DNA of 64,000 nt, taken from assembly GCA_016776605.1 (NCBI GenBank), contig JADHTB010000003.1, positions 295,325 through 359,324 on the forward strand. Direction: 5' to 3'. A program made the translations under genes and the position numbers. The DNA is from Alphaproteobacteria bacterium (GTDB taxonomy: Bacteria > Pseudomonadota > Alphaproteobacteria > GCA-2731375). The notes under the pieces were generated by a model that saw only the letters and a program-made list of their open reading frames with translations, made no database searches and was not told the origin of the DNA. The first letter of the stretch is position 1. Each line of letters starts with the position of its first letter. Of the stretch, positions 39,764 through 49,780 are shown piece after piece.

Positions 39764-40390
39764 TTAGAGCAGATCGTGGACGCGGCGGTACAGGTTCATC
39801 AACATGCCCGCCGTGGCGCCCCAGATGTAAAATTCGCCGTAGGGCATGGCGTAATATTGCCGTTTCCGGCCGTTGTACTCGCGGCTGTGGCGCTGATGAT
39901 TTTTCGGGTCGAACAGAAATTCCAGGGGTACCTCGAACACATCCGCCACCTCGAAATCGTCTACGGTCAAATCGAAGCCCAGGCGCACGAAGCCCACCAC
40001 CGGGGTTACGTGAAAACCCGTTCCGGTTTCGTAATCATCCAGATAGCCCGCCACTTCCACAAAGCCGCGGTCCAGGCCGATCTCTTCCTCGGTCTCGCGC
40101 AAAGCGGTATCGACCACGTCCAGGTCATCCGCTTCCACCCGGCCGCCAGGAAAGCTGACCTGCCCGGCGTGATGGTGCAGATGGTCCGTGCGCTTGGTCA
40201 GCAATACGGTCAGCCCGGTATTATGTTCGACCAGGGGCACCAGCACCGCTGCCGGTTTCAGACGCTCTGCGGCATCGACCCATTCCTTCATGAACGGGTT
40301 CAGATCATGATCACCCGTGCCGGGACGCAGATCATCATGGGCCCGGGAATCCGCCATGGGGCGAAGTTTGGAAATAATGCGGTCTCGCAA
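39764..40390 (-). CDS. CoA pyrophosphatase (NUDIX hydrolase)
   Basis: HHAGQVSFPGGRVEADDLDVVDTALRETEEEIGLDRGFVEVAGYLDDYETGTGFHVTPVVG. Confidence 0.93.
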   Translation of the reverse strand: MRDRIISKLRPMADSRAHDDLRPGTGDHDLNPFMKEWVDAAERLKPAAVLVPLVEHNTGLTVLLTKRTDHLHHHAGQVSFPGGRVEADDLDVVDTALRETEEEIGLDRGFVEVAGYLDDYETGTGFHVTPVVGFVRLGFDLTVDDFEVADVFEVPLEFLFDPKNHQRHSREYNGRKRQYYAMPYGEFYIWGATAGMLMNLYRRVHDLL

Positions 40391-40430
40391 CAGCGGCTCC
40401 TATCTGTTGTCCTGGTCTAATGTTCTGGCT

Positions 40431-41012
40431 TCAGGGTAGCGAACCAATCGGGAAAAAGACACCCGCGCTCCAAATACCGAACTGGGTTTTGCCATTCCGG
40501 TCTTCTTCCACCGCCAATTCGACCAGATCATAGAAGATGGCACGGCTGATCAACGCTTCCAAGCCCGCGCGCACATGCACATACGGGGACGGTTCTTCGC
40601 TGACCGGGTCAATCTCCACCCGAATGGGATGTTCGGGGCTCGCCATCACCTCGTCATCGACGTTGGTGCGAAAGGTAAGGACCTGTTCACGCCCCTGGCC
40701 ATGGATATCCATGGCCACCGCCTGAAAGGGCGCATCGTCAACGGTAATGGCAAACTTCTCTACCGGGGTTACCAGGTAATAGGTCCCATCCTGATCATGC
40801 CGCAGAATCGAGGCGAACAGCTGCACCATTTTCTGGCGCTTGATCGGTGACCCCAGATAAAACCAGGTACCGTCGCGGGCAATGCGCATATCCATGTTGC
40901 CGGAAAAATCAGGTTGCCAGGTTTCCACCGGCGGTATCTTGCCCTTGGGCAATTGCGCCGCGATCGCCTCAATCGTCCCAGCCGTCTTGGGATCCGGCAT
41001 TTGTTTTTTCAT
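40431..41012 (-). CDS. DUF1285-type protein
   Basis: MDMRIARDGTWFYLGSPIKRQKMVQLFASILRHDQDGTYYLVTPVEKFAITVDDAPFQAV. Confidence 0.85.
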   Translation of the reverse strand: MKKQMPDPKTAGTIEAIAAQLPKGKIPPVETWQPDFSGNMDMRIARDGTWFYLGSPIKRQKMVQLFASILRHDQDGTYYLVTPVEKFAITVDDAPFQAVAMDIHGQGREQVLTFRTNVDDEVMASPEHPIRVEIDPVSEEPSPYVHVRAGLEALISRAIFYDLVELAVEEDRNGKTQFGIWSAGVFFPIGSLP

Positions 41013-41138
41013 ATCACATCCTGTTCACGTCGGCGCGATATTCCCGGTGTTCGGCTTTGTTCGGCTGGCACTTGGCGCGCGTAAACGTTACCCTGCCAAT
41101 TGGTTCAAAGCCGGGGACTCATTAATATAGTGGACAAC

Positions 41139-42137
41139 ATGCCATCCGCCAGTGAAGCCGACAAACAATTGATCGCCGAGATCGAAGTGGCCGTCGAACG
41201 CATTGCCAAGGTACGGCAAATGATCGGGCGGGTCATCTTTGGTCAGGAAGCGGTAATCGATGAAACCCTGGTCACCCTGTTGGCGGGCGGCCACGCCCTG
41301 TTGATCGGTGTGCCCGGTCTGGCCAAAACCCGGCTGGTGGAAACTCTGGGTACGGTCTTGGGACTGGACGACAAACGGGTGCAGTTCACGCCCGATTTGA
41401 TGCCCGCCGATATTCTGGGTTCCGAGGTGTTGGAGGAGGCCGAGAGCGGCCGGCGTTCGTTCCGCTTCATCCCCGGCCCGGTGTTCTGCCAGTTGTTGAT
41501 GGCGGACGAGGTCAATAGGGCCAGCCCGCGCACCCAGTCCGCCCTGTTGCAGGCGATGCAGGAAAAGGCCGTGACCATTGCCGGGCAGCATCACCCCCTG
41601 CCGGGGCCATTCCACGTGCTGGCGACCCAGAACCCGTTGGAACAAGAGGGCACATATCCCTTGCCCGAGGCCCAGTTGGATCGCTTCCTGTTGCAGATCG
41701 ACGTGGATTATCCCGACCGTGAGGCGGAACGGCGCATGTTGATGGCCACCACGGGCGCCGCCGAAGCCTCTATCACGGCCGTCATGGACGGCGAACAACT
41801 GCTGGCTACGCAACGGCTGATCCGCCATATTCCCATGGGAGAAAGCGTGATCGAGGCAATTTTGACCCTGGTGCGTAATGGCCGCCCCGAAGACAGTCCC
41901 CTGCCGGGCATCCGTGAACAGGTGGCCTGGGGGCCCGGACCCCGGGCCAGCCAGGCGTTGATGCTGGCGGCCAAGGCGCGGGCCCTGCTGGATGGCCGGC
42001 TGGCGCCTTCGATCGATGACGTCCTGGCCCTGGCCCGCCCTGTCCTGCGCCACCGCATGGCCTTGACGTTTGCCGCGCGGGCCGATGGCATCACCTTGGC
42101 CGGGGTCATCGACCGCCTGTCCGAACCCCTGGCCTGA
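41139..42137 (+). CDS. MoxR family AAA+ ATPase (an upstream in-frame GTG at 41130 is an alternative start)
   Basis: GHALLIGVPGLAKTRLVETL...RFIPGPVFCQLLMADEVNRASPRTQSALLQAMQEKAVTIAGQ...LATQNPLEQEGTYPLPEAQLDRFLLQI. Confidence 0.95.
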   Translation: MPSASEADKQLIAEIEVAVERIAKVRQMIGRVIFGQEAVIDETLVTLLAGGHALLIGVPGLAKTRLVETLGTVLGLDDKRVQFTPDLMPADILGSEVLEEAESGRRSFRFIPGPVFCQLLMADEVNRASPRTQSALLQAMQEKAVTIAGQHHPLPGPFHVLATQNPLEQEGTYPLPEAQLDRFLLQIDVDYPDREAERRMLMATTGAAEASITAVMDGEQLLATQRLIRHIPMGESVIEAILTLVRNGRPEDSPLPGIREQVAWGPGPRASQALMLAAKARALLDGRLAPSIDDVLALARPVLRHRMALTFAARADGITLAGVIDRLSEPLA

Positions 42138-42143
42138 TACAGC

Positions 42144-43109
42144 ATGGTTGCGGCCGCGCCACACAAAGCCGGTCATGCGGCGGAGCAGTTGGCCGCCACA
42201 TTGCCACCGCTGCTGGTGGCCGCCGAACGGGTCGCCTCCACCGTGGTGCAGGGTGTGCACGGCCGCCGCCGGGTCGGCAGCGGCGAGACATTCTGGCAAT
42301 ACCGCCGCTATCAGAGCGGCGACAGCGCCACGGCTGTTGACTGGCGGCAATCGGCTAAGAGCCAAAAGATTTTCGTTCGGGAAAATGAATGGGAAGCGGC
42401 GCAAAGCGTCTGGCTGTGGCGGGACGGCTCGGCCTCGATGGATTATAGCTCCGGGGCCGGGGCAGAACGCAAGCAGGACCGGGCCGATCTGTTGTTGCTG
42501 GCCCTGGCTTCGTTGTTGTTGCGCGGGGGCGAGCATGTCGGGCTTTACGGCCGGGACAGCAACGCCACGGGCGGCCGCGCTACCCTGACCCGGCTGGCCG
42601 CGCGGTTGCAAAATGGCCCGGATGGCGCCGCCCAAAACACCCCGGCCACCCCGACCAGCCAGACCGGATTACCCGAACCGGGACGGCTGCCGCGCTTTGC
42701 CCAATTGGTGTTGTTCGGCGATTTCCTGGCGCCGCTGGCGCAGATCGAAGTTATGGTCAAAGGTTTCGCCGATCAGGGCGCACACGGCCATCTGTTGCAG
42801 ATCCTGGATCCCGCGGAAGAAGACCTGCCGTTTCAGGGCCGCACCGAGTTCGAGGGCCTGGAAGGCGAGGGCACGATCCTGATCGGCCGGGTGGAAAGTC
42901 TGCGCGATGTCTATCTGCGCCGTATGGCGGACCGCCGGCTTGGCCTGATTGACATCTGCCGCCGGGTTGGTTGGGGCTTTACCCAGCACCGTACGGACCG
43001 GCAGCCGCAAACCGCCCTGCTGGGTCTGTACAACGCCCTGGGCAATGAACTGGATAACAGCCTGGCCCAAATTCTGGACAATAACCCGGATGGCGGGGCG
43101 GGAAGCTAA
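42144..43109 (+). CDS. DUF58-domain protein
   Basis: VQGVHGRRRVGSGETFWQYRRYQSGDSATAVDWRQSAKSQKIFVRENEWEAAQSVWLWRDGSASMDY. Confidence 0.92.
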   Translation: MVAAAPHKAGHAAEQLAATLPPLLVAAERVASTVVQGVHGRRRVGSGETFWQYRRYQSGDSATAVDWRQSAKSQKIFVRENEWEAAQSVWLWRDGSASMDYSSGAGAERKQDRADLLLLALASLLLRGGEHVGLYGRDSNATGGRATLTRLAARLQNGPDGAAQNTPATPTSQTGLPEPGRLPRFAQLVLFGDFLAPLAQIEVMVKGFADQGAHGHLLQILDPAEEDLPFQGRTEFEGLEGEGTILIGRVESLRDVYLRRMADRRLGLIDICRRVGWGFTQHRTDRQPQTALLGLYNALGNELDNSLAQILDNNPDGGAGS

Positions 43110-43112
43110 GCC

Positions 43113-45941
43113 ATGTTGTCCCTGGGAGCCATTGCCCTGACCGCGCCCTGGATGTTGCTGGGTCTAGCTGCCCTGCCCCTGATTTGGTGGCTGCTGCGGA
43201 TCACGCCGCCGATGCCCCGGCGCGTACGCTTTCCCCCCGTGCGCATTTTGCTGGGCCTGGCCGGCGAGGAAGAAACCCCGGCGGCAACACCGTTATGGCT
43301 GGCGCTGTTGCGTCTGTTGCTGGGCGCCCTGGCGGTACTGGCTCTGGCCCACCCCTTGTTGCATCCGAATGCCGATCTGTCGGGCGACGGGCCGGTAATG
43401 CTGGTGATCGATGATGGTTGGGCGGCGGCGCCCAATTGGTCTCTGCGCCAGCAAACCGCCCTGACCATTGTGGAGCGGGCCAAGCGGCGGCAGCGCCCGG
43501 TGCTGGTATTGACCACGGCGCCACCCGCGGCCGGCGGTCCGATCCAGTCCAGCGGCCTGTTACAGGCGGTAGAGGCGGAACCGATCATCCGCGCCTTGCA
43601 GCCCAAGCCCTGGTCGACCAACCGCGCCGCCGCCGCCGCCGCCGTACGGGACCTGCCCTTCCAGGCGCAGCCGACAATCTATTGGTTGAGCGACGGCATC
43701 GACAGTCCGGAACGCCGCGAACTGGACAGCGCGCTCGCCACCCTTGGCCCGCTGCGGCTATTGCAACAACCCGTCGGCCAGCGCGCCATGGCCCTGTTGC
43801 CCCCCGTGCTGACGCGCCAGGGTTTTGCCGCCACCGTCCTGCGGCCGATCGGTGCAGGCGCCAGCGGAGAAGACCTTGGCGGAGAGGGCCCCATCCGCGA
43901 AGAATTGGGTGGGATAGCGGTGCGGGCAATCGGCGACCGGGGCCGGGTGCTGGGCCAGGCAATGGCACAATTTACCGGCAACGAGGATCGCGCCGTGGCG
44001 GAAATTCAACTGCCCGGTGAGCTGCGTAACCGCGCCTTGCGGCTGCAACTGGCGGGCGCCGGTTCGGCCGCGGCAAGCATTCTGCTGGACGAACGTTGGC
44101 GGCGCCGGCCCGTGGGCCTGGTATCGGGGGGCGGGGTGGAAGAACGCGCCCAGCCCTTGTTGTCGAACTTGTATTTTCTGGAACGGGCCTTGCAGCCCTA
44201 TGCGGAACTTCGCCGGGGCGAGATCGCGGCGCTGTTGCAGCGGCCTTTGGCGGTGCTGATCCTGGCCGATATTGGCCGCCTGTCCGGCGATCAGCAGCAG
44301 CGCCTGACGCAATGGCTGATTGATGGCGGCATGCTGATCCGCTTTGCCGGACCGCATCTGGCGCAAGCGGCCGACAAGCTGATCCCGACCCCCCTGCGCC
44401 AGGGTGGCCGGGCCTTGGGCGGTGCCCTGTCCTGGTCAGAGCCGGCAGGCCTGGCCGCTTTTCCCCCACATAGTCCCTTTCAGGGCCTGGTGGTGCCCGG
44501 TGATGTTCTGGTCAATCGCCAGGTCCTGGCGCAACCGTCACAGGATCTGGCTCAGCGCACCTGGGCCAGCCTGGCCGATGGCACACCCCTGGTAACGGCG
44601 GCGCCACGGGGCCAGGGCTGGCTGGTGCTGTTTCACGTTACCGCCAATGCATCCTGGTCCAACCTGCCCCTATCGGGTCTGTTCGTGAATATGTTGCGCC
44701 GTCTGACGGCCATGTCCCGTGGCGTGACGGCGGCAGCGGAGACGGCGGCCCGGCGCGAACTGCCGCCCGTGGCCAACCTGGATGGATTTGGCCACCTGGG
44801 GCCCCCGGCTCCGGGGGCCGAGCCCGTTGCCGCCGACGCCATCGATCAAACCCAAGCTGGCCCGAAAAGCCCGCCGGGTTATTATGGCCGGGAGGATGAC
44901 CGCCGCGCCTTGAATTTAAGCCAGAACTGGCAAGCCCTGCGGGCCATTACCGATCTGTCGGTGCCGGTGCGCAAAGCCGATTATCAGCAGACCAGGGAGG
45001 TCGATCTGAAACCATGGTTATTGCTGGCGGCGGTGCTGCTGGCCCTGGTGGATCTGCTGGCGGTATTGGCCCTGCGCGGCTTGCTGCGTTCCCAGGGCCG
45101 CCTGACGAGCCGCCCGACGAGCCGATTGGGGGCATTGTTGCTGGGCGCGCTGTTGCTGCTGCCGGACGGCCCGGCCGGGGCGCAACAGTTCCCCGCCGCC
45201 GAACGCTTTGCCATGGCTGCATCCCTGGACACCCGCCTGGCCTATGTGCTGACCGGCGACGCCCGGGTTGATGAGATGAGCCGGGCTGGCCTGGCCGGTT
45301 TGAGCGATATCCTGCGCCTGCGCACCTCGATCGAGCCGCAAGCCCCCATGGCGGTGAATGTGGAGCGCGATCCCCTGATGCTGTTCCCAATTTTGTATTG
45401 GCCCATCACCGCCTCGCAAAAGACCTTGAGCGACCAGGCCATTGCCCGGATATCGCAATTCATGCGCACGGGGGGAACGGTGCTGTTTGATACCCGTGAT
45501 GGCGGCAACAGCCTGCCGGCCCTGCGCCAACGTCTAGGCCTGGCTGACGATGCCTCGAACAGCGGGCGTCTGCGGCGCCTGTTGTCGCGGCTGGATCTTC
45601 CGCCACTGGCGCCGGTGCCCCAGGGTCACGTGCTGACCAAATCGTTTTATCTATTGCAGGACTTTCCCGGCCGCTATGTGGGTGGCCCGGTCTGGGTCGA
45701 GGGGCGGCGCGGCGTTATCAATGATGGCGTTTCCGCCCTGATCATCGGTGGCAACGACTGGGCCGCCGCCTGGGCCACGGACGAACAGCGCCGGCCCCTG
45801 GTGCTGCCCACACCCGGCGGTTCCCGGCAGCGCGAGATGGCCTTTCGCTTTGGCGTCAATCTGGTGATGTATGCCCTGACCGGCAATTATAAGTCTGATC
45901 AGGTGCATATTCCCGCCATCCTGGAACGGTTGGGGCAGTAA
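43113..45941 (+). CDS. BatA-like (aerotolerance N-terminal) membrane protein with C-terminal DUF4159-like domain
   Basis: N-terminus APWMLLGLAALPLIWWLLRITPPMPRRVRFPPVRILLGL; C-terminal ...LTGDARVDEMSRAGLAGLSDILRLRTSIE...FPILYWPI...FMRTGGTVLFDTRDGG... Confidence 0.88.
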   Translation: MLSLGAIALTAPWMLLGLAALPLIWWLLRITPPMPRRVRFPPVRILLGLAGEEETPAATPLWLALLRLLLGALAVLALAHPLLHPNADLSGDGPVMLVIDDGWAAAPNWSLRQQTALTIVERAKRRQRPVLVLTTAPPAAGGPIQSSGLLQAVEAEPIIRALQPKPWSTNRAAAAAAVRDLPFQAQPTIYWLSDGIDSPERRELDSALATLGPLRLLQQPVGQRAMALLPPVLTRQGFAATVLRPIGAGASGEDLGGEGPIREELGGIAVRAIGDRGRVLGQAMAQFTGNEDRAVAEIQLPGELRNRALRLQLAGAGSAAASILLDERWRRRPVGLVSGGGVEERAQPLLSNLYFLERALQPYAELRRGEIAALLQRPLAVLILADIGRLSGDQQQRLTQWLIDGGMLIRFAGPHLAQAADKLIPTPLRQGGRALGGALSWSEPAGLAAFPPHSPFQGLVVPGDVLVNRQVLAQPSQDLAQRTWASLADGTPLVTAAPRGQGWLVLFHVTANASWSNLPLSGLFVNMLRRLTAMSRGVTAAAETAARRELPPVANLDGFGHLGPPAPGAEPVAADAIDQTQAGPKSPPGYYGREDDRRALNLSQNWQALRAITDLSVPVRKADYQQTREVDLKPWLLLAAVLLALVDLLAVLALRGLLRSQGRLTSRPTSRLGALLLGALLLLPDGPAGAQQFPAAERFAMAASLDTRLAYVLTGDARVDEMSRAGLAGLSDILRLRTSIEPQAPMAVNVERDPLMLFPILYWPITASQKTLSDQAIARISQFMRTGGTVLFDTRDGGNSLPALRQRLGLADDASNSGRLRRLLSRLDLPPLAPVPQGHVLTKSFYLLQDFPGRYVGGPVWVEGRRGVINDGVSALIIGGNDWAAAWATDEQRRPLVLPTPGGSRQREMAFRFGVNLVMYALTGNYKSDQVHIPAILERLGQ

Positions 45942-45947
45942 TTCGTC

Positions 45948-48071
45948 ATGGCTGCCACGATCATGTTTGCCCGCATCAGTTTTGACCCCGCCCTGCCCTG
46001 GTGGCTGCTGGCCGCCGTCGCCGCCGCCGCCGCCATTATATTGGCGGCTGCTTTCTGGCGCCGTTCTGGCGGCACCACATGGCGCCTGTTGGCCCTGGCG
46101 GCGGCGCTGCTGGCACTGGCCAATCCGTCGCTGGTGCGGGAACAACGCAATCCCATCCCCGATGTCGCCCTGGTGGTGGTGGATCAATCCCTCTCTCAGC
46201 GTATCGCCGGGCGCGGGGAACGGACCGAGGCCGCCCTGCAACGGATCGAGGAAAAGCTGCGCGGCCGGTCCGATCTGGAAATGCGGGTGGTGCGGGCCGG
46301 CCAGGGCCTTGGCGGCGATGAACTGCTGCCCGACGGCACCCATTTGTTCGGCGCCATCCGCCGGGCCTTGCGCGACGTGCCCAGCCGCCGGGTGGCCGGT
46401 ACGATCATCATCAGCGACGGCCAGGTGCATGACCTGCCCAAACCGGCAGCCGGCGATGATCTGGGCGGCCCGGTCCATCTGTTGTTGAGCGGCCAGCGGA
46501 ACGAGCGCGACCGCCGTCTGGTGGTGGTAAAAGCGCCCAGCTATGGCATCGTGGGCGAAACCCTGCATCTGAGCCTGCGGGTAGAAGACAGCGCCGATGA
46601 CATAGGCGTCAGGGGCGCCAAGGATCGCAATGACAGCGGCGGCCGCACCCGGCTGCGGCTGCGGCGCGATGGCGGTGCGACGGATGGCCTTAGCATGCCC
46701 ATTGGCGTCACCCGCAGCTTTCCCTTCCGCCTCAGCCATGGTGGGGCCACGGTGTTGGAGCTGGAAATTGATCCCGGCCCGGACGAGCTGACATTGAAGA
46801 ACAACCGGGCCGTACTGATCATCAACGGCGTGCGGGAACGCTTGCGGGTGTTGCTGGTTTCGGGCGAACCCCATGCCGGCGAGCGGACCTGGCGCAACAT
46901 TTTAAAATCCGATCCATCCGTCGATCTGGTGCATTTCACCATTCTCAGGCCGCCCCATAAACAGGACGGCACGCCGATCAACGAGCTTTCCCTGATCGCC
47001 TTTCCCACTCGCGAACTGTTTCGGGACAAGCTGGACGATTTTGATCTGATCATCTTTGACCGCTACCGCCAGCGGGGCGTACTACCAGGTATCTATCTGC
47101 AGAATGTCGCGCAATATGTCCGTCGGGGCGGCGCGGTATTGACCGCCGTGGGGCCTGATTTCGCCACGCCCATAAGTCTGGCGCGCACGGCACTGGGGGC
47201 GATCCTGCCCAGCCGGCCCACGGGCAATGTGCAAGAGATCGGCTTTCGCCCCCTACCCACCGCCAAGGGCCGGCGCCATCCGGTCACGGCCACGTTGACC
47301 GGGATTGGCGATATCGGAGAGGTACCCGCCTGGGGCCGCTGGTTCCGCCAAATCGATGTCACCGGGGTCAAGGGCGATGTGCTGTTGCGCGGCGCCGCCA
47401 ACGGTCCGCTGCTGATCACCGCGCGGGTTGAGAACGGCCGGGTGGCGCAATTGTTGTCGGATCATGCCTGGCTGTGGACCCGTGGTTTCGAAGGCGGTGG
47501 ACCGCAGGCGGAATTGTTGCGCCGCATCGCCCATTGGCTGATGCAGGAGCCGGACCTGGAGGAAGAGGATCTGCGGGCCCGCGCCCATGGCAATCAATTG
47601 TTGATCCAACGGCGCAGCCTGACGCCGGCCAGCGGCCCGGTCCAGATCACCACGCCGTCCGGCGAGGTCCGCGGCATCACCCTAAAAGACAATGGCCGGG
47701 GCGTAGAGGCCGGCACCTTGGCGGTGGCCGAGCCGGGTCTTTACCGATTGCATGACGGCGCCCACACGGCAATCGCGGCGGCCGGTGACATCAACCCCCT
47801 GGAATATGCCGACATGCGCACCTCGTCCGCCCCCTTGCAGCCCCTGTTGCAACAAAGCGGCGGCGGCGCCTTCTGGCTGGTCGACGGCATGCCCGACATC
47901 CGGGCGGTGAAGCCGGACCGCATCAGCCACGGGCGCGGCTGGCTGGGCCTGCGCGCCAGCGGTGAATACACGGTCAGCGGCGTGGAACAGACGCCCCTGT
48001 TGCCCGGCCTATTGGTGCTGATCCTGTTCCTTGGACTGACCATGCTGGCCTGGCGGCGCGAAGGCCGGTAA
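45948..48071 (+). CDS. Large membrane protein with VWA / glutamine-amidotransferase-like fold, fourth gene of the MoxR cassette
   Basis: N- and C-terminal TM helices, NPIPDVALVVVDQSLSQRIAGR...RLRVLLVSGEPHAGERTWRNILKSDPSVDLVHFTILRPPHKQDGTPINELSLIAFPTRELF. Confidence 0.83.
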   Translation: MAATIMFARISFDPALPWWLLAAVAAAAAIILAAAFWRRSGGTTWRLLALAAALLALANPSLVREQRNPIPDVALVVVDQSLSQRIAGRGERTEAALQRIEEKLRGRSDLEMRVVRAGQGLGGDELLPDGTHLFGAIRRALRDVPSRRVAGTIIISDGQVHDLPKPAAGDDLGGPVHLLLSGQRNERDRRLVVVKAPSYGIVGETLHLSLRVEDSADDIGVRGAKDRNDSGGRTRLRLRRDGGATDGLSMPIGVTRSFPFRLSHGGATVLELEIDPGPDELTLKNNRAVLIINGVRERLRVLLVSGEPHAGERTWRNILKSDPSVDLVHFTILRPPHKQDGTPINELSLIAFPTRELFRDKLDDFDLIIFDRYRQRGVLPGIYLQNVAQYVRRGGAVLTAVGPDFATPISLARTALGAILPSRPTGNVQEIGFRPLPTAKGRRHPVTATLTGIGDIGEVPAWGRWFRQIDVTGVKGDVLLRGAANGPLLITARVENGRVAQLLSDHAWLWTRGFEGGGPQAELLRRIAHWLMQEPDLEEEDLRARAHGNQLLIQRRSLTPASGPVQITTPSGEVRGITLKDNGRGVEAGTLAVAEPGLYRLHDGAHTAIAAAGDINPLEYADMRTSSAPLQPLLQQSGGGAFWLVDGMPDIRAVKPDRISHGRGWLGLRASGEYTVSGVEQTPLLPGLLVLILFLGLTMLAWRREGR

Positions 48072-48084
48072 GGGCCGCGGGCCG

Positions 48085-49185
48085 CTACGTCGGCATGCCC
48101 GCCATGTCCACCGGCGGATAGTAATAATCATCCCCCAGGGCATCCACGCGTTGCCAAAATTCGGGTCCGGCCGCCAGACCGGTTTCGTTGGGTTCCGCTC
48201 CCTGGCGCCAGATATTCCACGAGGTTGGATGCAGGCGCGCGGCTTCGGCCAGATGTTCCCGGCCCTCGGCCGCCCGGTCCTGGCGTAACAGAAACTGGCC
48301 CAGGCGGAAGTGGCAATGCGCCTGAGAAATTTCAGCGTTTGGCGTCACCGTTTGGGCGCGGGCCTGATCGGCGGCGAAAACATGGCTGCTTGCCGGGCCC
48401 AACAACGCCCAGTCGCGGACCGCGTTGACATAAGTGGCCTTGGCCTGGGCCGCAGTGGCCATTTTGTCTTCCGGCACGGTCATGGTTTTCCGGTCCAGGG
48501 AACGAAAGGCCTCGTATGCACCGGCGTTTTCTGCCGGCCGCACGATGCGGCCACCTTCGTCGATCCAGACCGCCTGAGGCACATTGACCATGTTGTATAA
48601 TTCCGCCAGGCGATGGTCCCGGTCGATCAACGCCGGATAGCTTGGCGCGGCAGCCTCGATCCAGGGCCGGGCCGCGTCTGCCCGGCTGTCCATGGCGACG
48701 GCGATGATGATGAAGTTCCGGTCTTGTAATTCGTCGTAGAGTTTTTGCCACACGGACAAATCGTTACGACAGCCTCACCAGGATGCCCAGGTGGCGAGCA
48801 GAACCTTTTTGCCGCGATAATCCGACAGGCTATGGGCCGTGCCGTGCAAATCCGGCAAGGTGAAATCCGGGGCTTCCAGGGACCGCAGACTGGCGGCCCG
48901 GTCATCGGCGGCTTCGCCCAAGACCCAGACATCGCCGTCCCCGCTGTGGGCTGCCGGCATACCCAGATGCGCCCAGAAGGCTGCAAGATTGACCCTGTCA
49001 TCGGCCACGAAGGCCGCCTCCCGGCCCTTCGGCACCGGCACACAAACATCGCCCCGGCAAAGCCCTTCGGGGCGCAATGACCACCCCGTTGCCGCCGCCG
49101 CCTGGTCCGGGGTCAGCCACAGGCCGTCCCCTGCTCCGGTCGTCACGGTGAATTCGCCTAAATCCGTAAGTACAGTCGCCATCAT
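48085..49185 (-). CDS. TlpA/ResA-like redoxin, predicted selenoprotein (UGA at 48777-48775, motif WASW-U-GCR)
   Basis: ORFs 48775-49185 (...LEAPDFTLPDLHGTAHSLSDYRGKKVLLATWASW*) and 48085-48759 (LSVWQKLYDELQDRNFIIIAVAMDSRADAARPWIEAA...) are in the same frame, joined by TGA-GGC-TGT-CGT-AAC-GAT; the UGA is at the position of the redox Cys of thioredoxin-fold proteins. Confidence 0.9.
48744..48760 (-). promoter_or_regulatory. Putative bacterial SECIS hairpin in the redoxin gene
   Basis: TTTGTC-CGTGT-GGCAAA (6-bp stem, one G-U pair); loop begins exactly 20 nt after the UGA with CGTG, same spacing and loop start as in selD. Confidence 0.6.
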
Positions 49186-49214
49186 TCAATTCCCCCATCG
49201 AATAAGCCGTAAAA

Positions 49215-49751
49215 TTAACCGCCTATCATTTGCCGCATGGTTGCCCGGCGCGCGGCGCCGGTCGCGAAACCTTCCTTGCTCCGGCACAGGGCCTCGGTCT
49301 CGGCCATGATCTGGTCATTTGAATGGTCCAGATCAAAGGGCTCCCCCATGGGCTGGGGGATGTGCCAGGGCGAATGCACATAGACCTCGATTGTGTTCTC
49401 CTCAGGGTCGGTGAAATAAATCGACCAGGCATTGCCATGGGTAATCGTGCGCCGGACTTGCATGCCGGCAGCAACAACCCTGTCCCGCATGGTCCGCAAC
49501 TCGTCCAAGGATTTTACCAGGAACGAAATCTGTTGTGCGACGTTGGCCGTCGCCTCATCCGGGCGGCCGCCGATCAGCACCATCTGGTGATGCTCGTCCG
49601 GATTGGCGGACATAAAGGCCATGTCCAGATGAAAACTGGGTGGCGCGCCCGCATCGGTGACGGTCAGGCCAAAGACCTCGGTATAAAATTGCCGCATCTT
49701 GGCCATGTCCCTGACATAGATGCCAACATGGGTAAGCTGTGGTTTGATCAT
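49215..49751 (-). CDS. VOC family protein (extradiol dioxygenase-like)
   Basis: LTHVGIYVRDMAKMRQFYTEVFGLTVTDAG...ITHGNAWSIYFTDPEENTIEVYVHSPWHIPQPMGEPFDL. Confidence 0.9.
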   Translation of the reverse strand: MIKPQLTHVGIYVRDMAKMRQFYTEVFGLTVTDAGAPPSFHLDMAFMSANPDEHHQMVLIGGRPDEATANVAQQISFLVKSLDELRTMRDRVVAAGMQVRRTITHGNAWSIYFTDPEENTIEVYVHSPWHIPQPMGEPFDLDHSNDQIMAETEALCRSKEGFATGAARRATMRQMIGG

Positions 49752-49780
49752 TTCCCCGTCCCCTTAATTTGCAGGTGCGG

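Noticed and set aside
39764-39780. ttagagcagat at the NUDIX gene end as another repeat copy
   Set aside because: Only a short chance match; no hairpin or second element end and the stop is TAA in a different register.
41088-42635. 515-aa antisense ORF opposite MoxR/DUF58
   Set aside because: Antisense shadow ORF; no recognisable domain and the opposite strand is strongly coding.
45651-46874. 407-aa antisense ORF across the BatA-like/VWA-like junction
   Set aside because: Shadow ORF of GC-rich coding DNA, composition not protein-like.
48775-49185. Two separate genes, or a nonsense pseudogene, at 48085-48759 and 48775-49185
   Set aside because: Same frame, no other lesion, UGA exactly at the redox Cys and SECIS-like hairpin with the same spacing as selD; a decayed gene would not be expected to show this.
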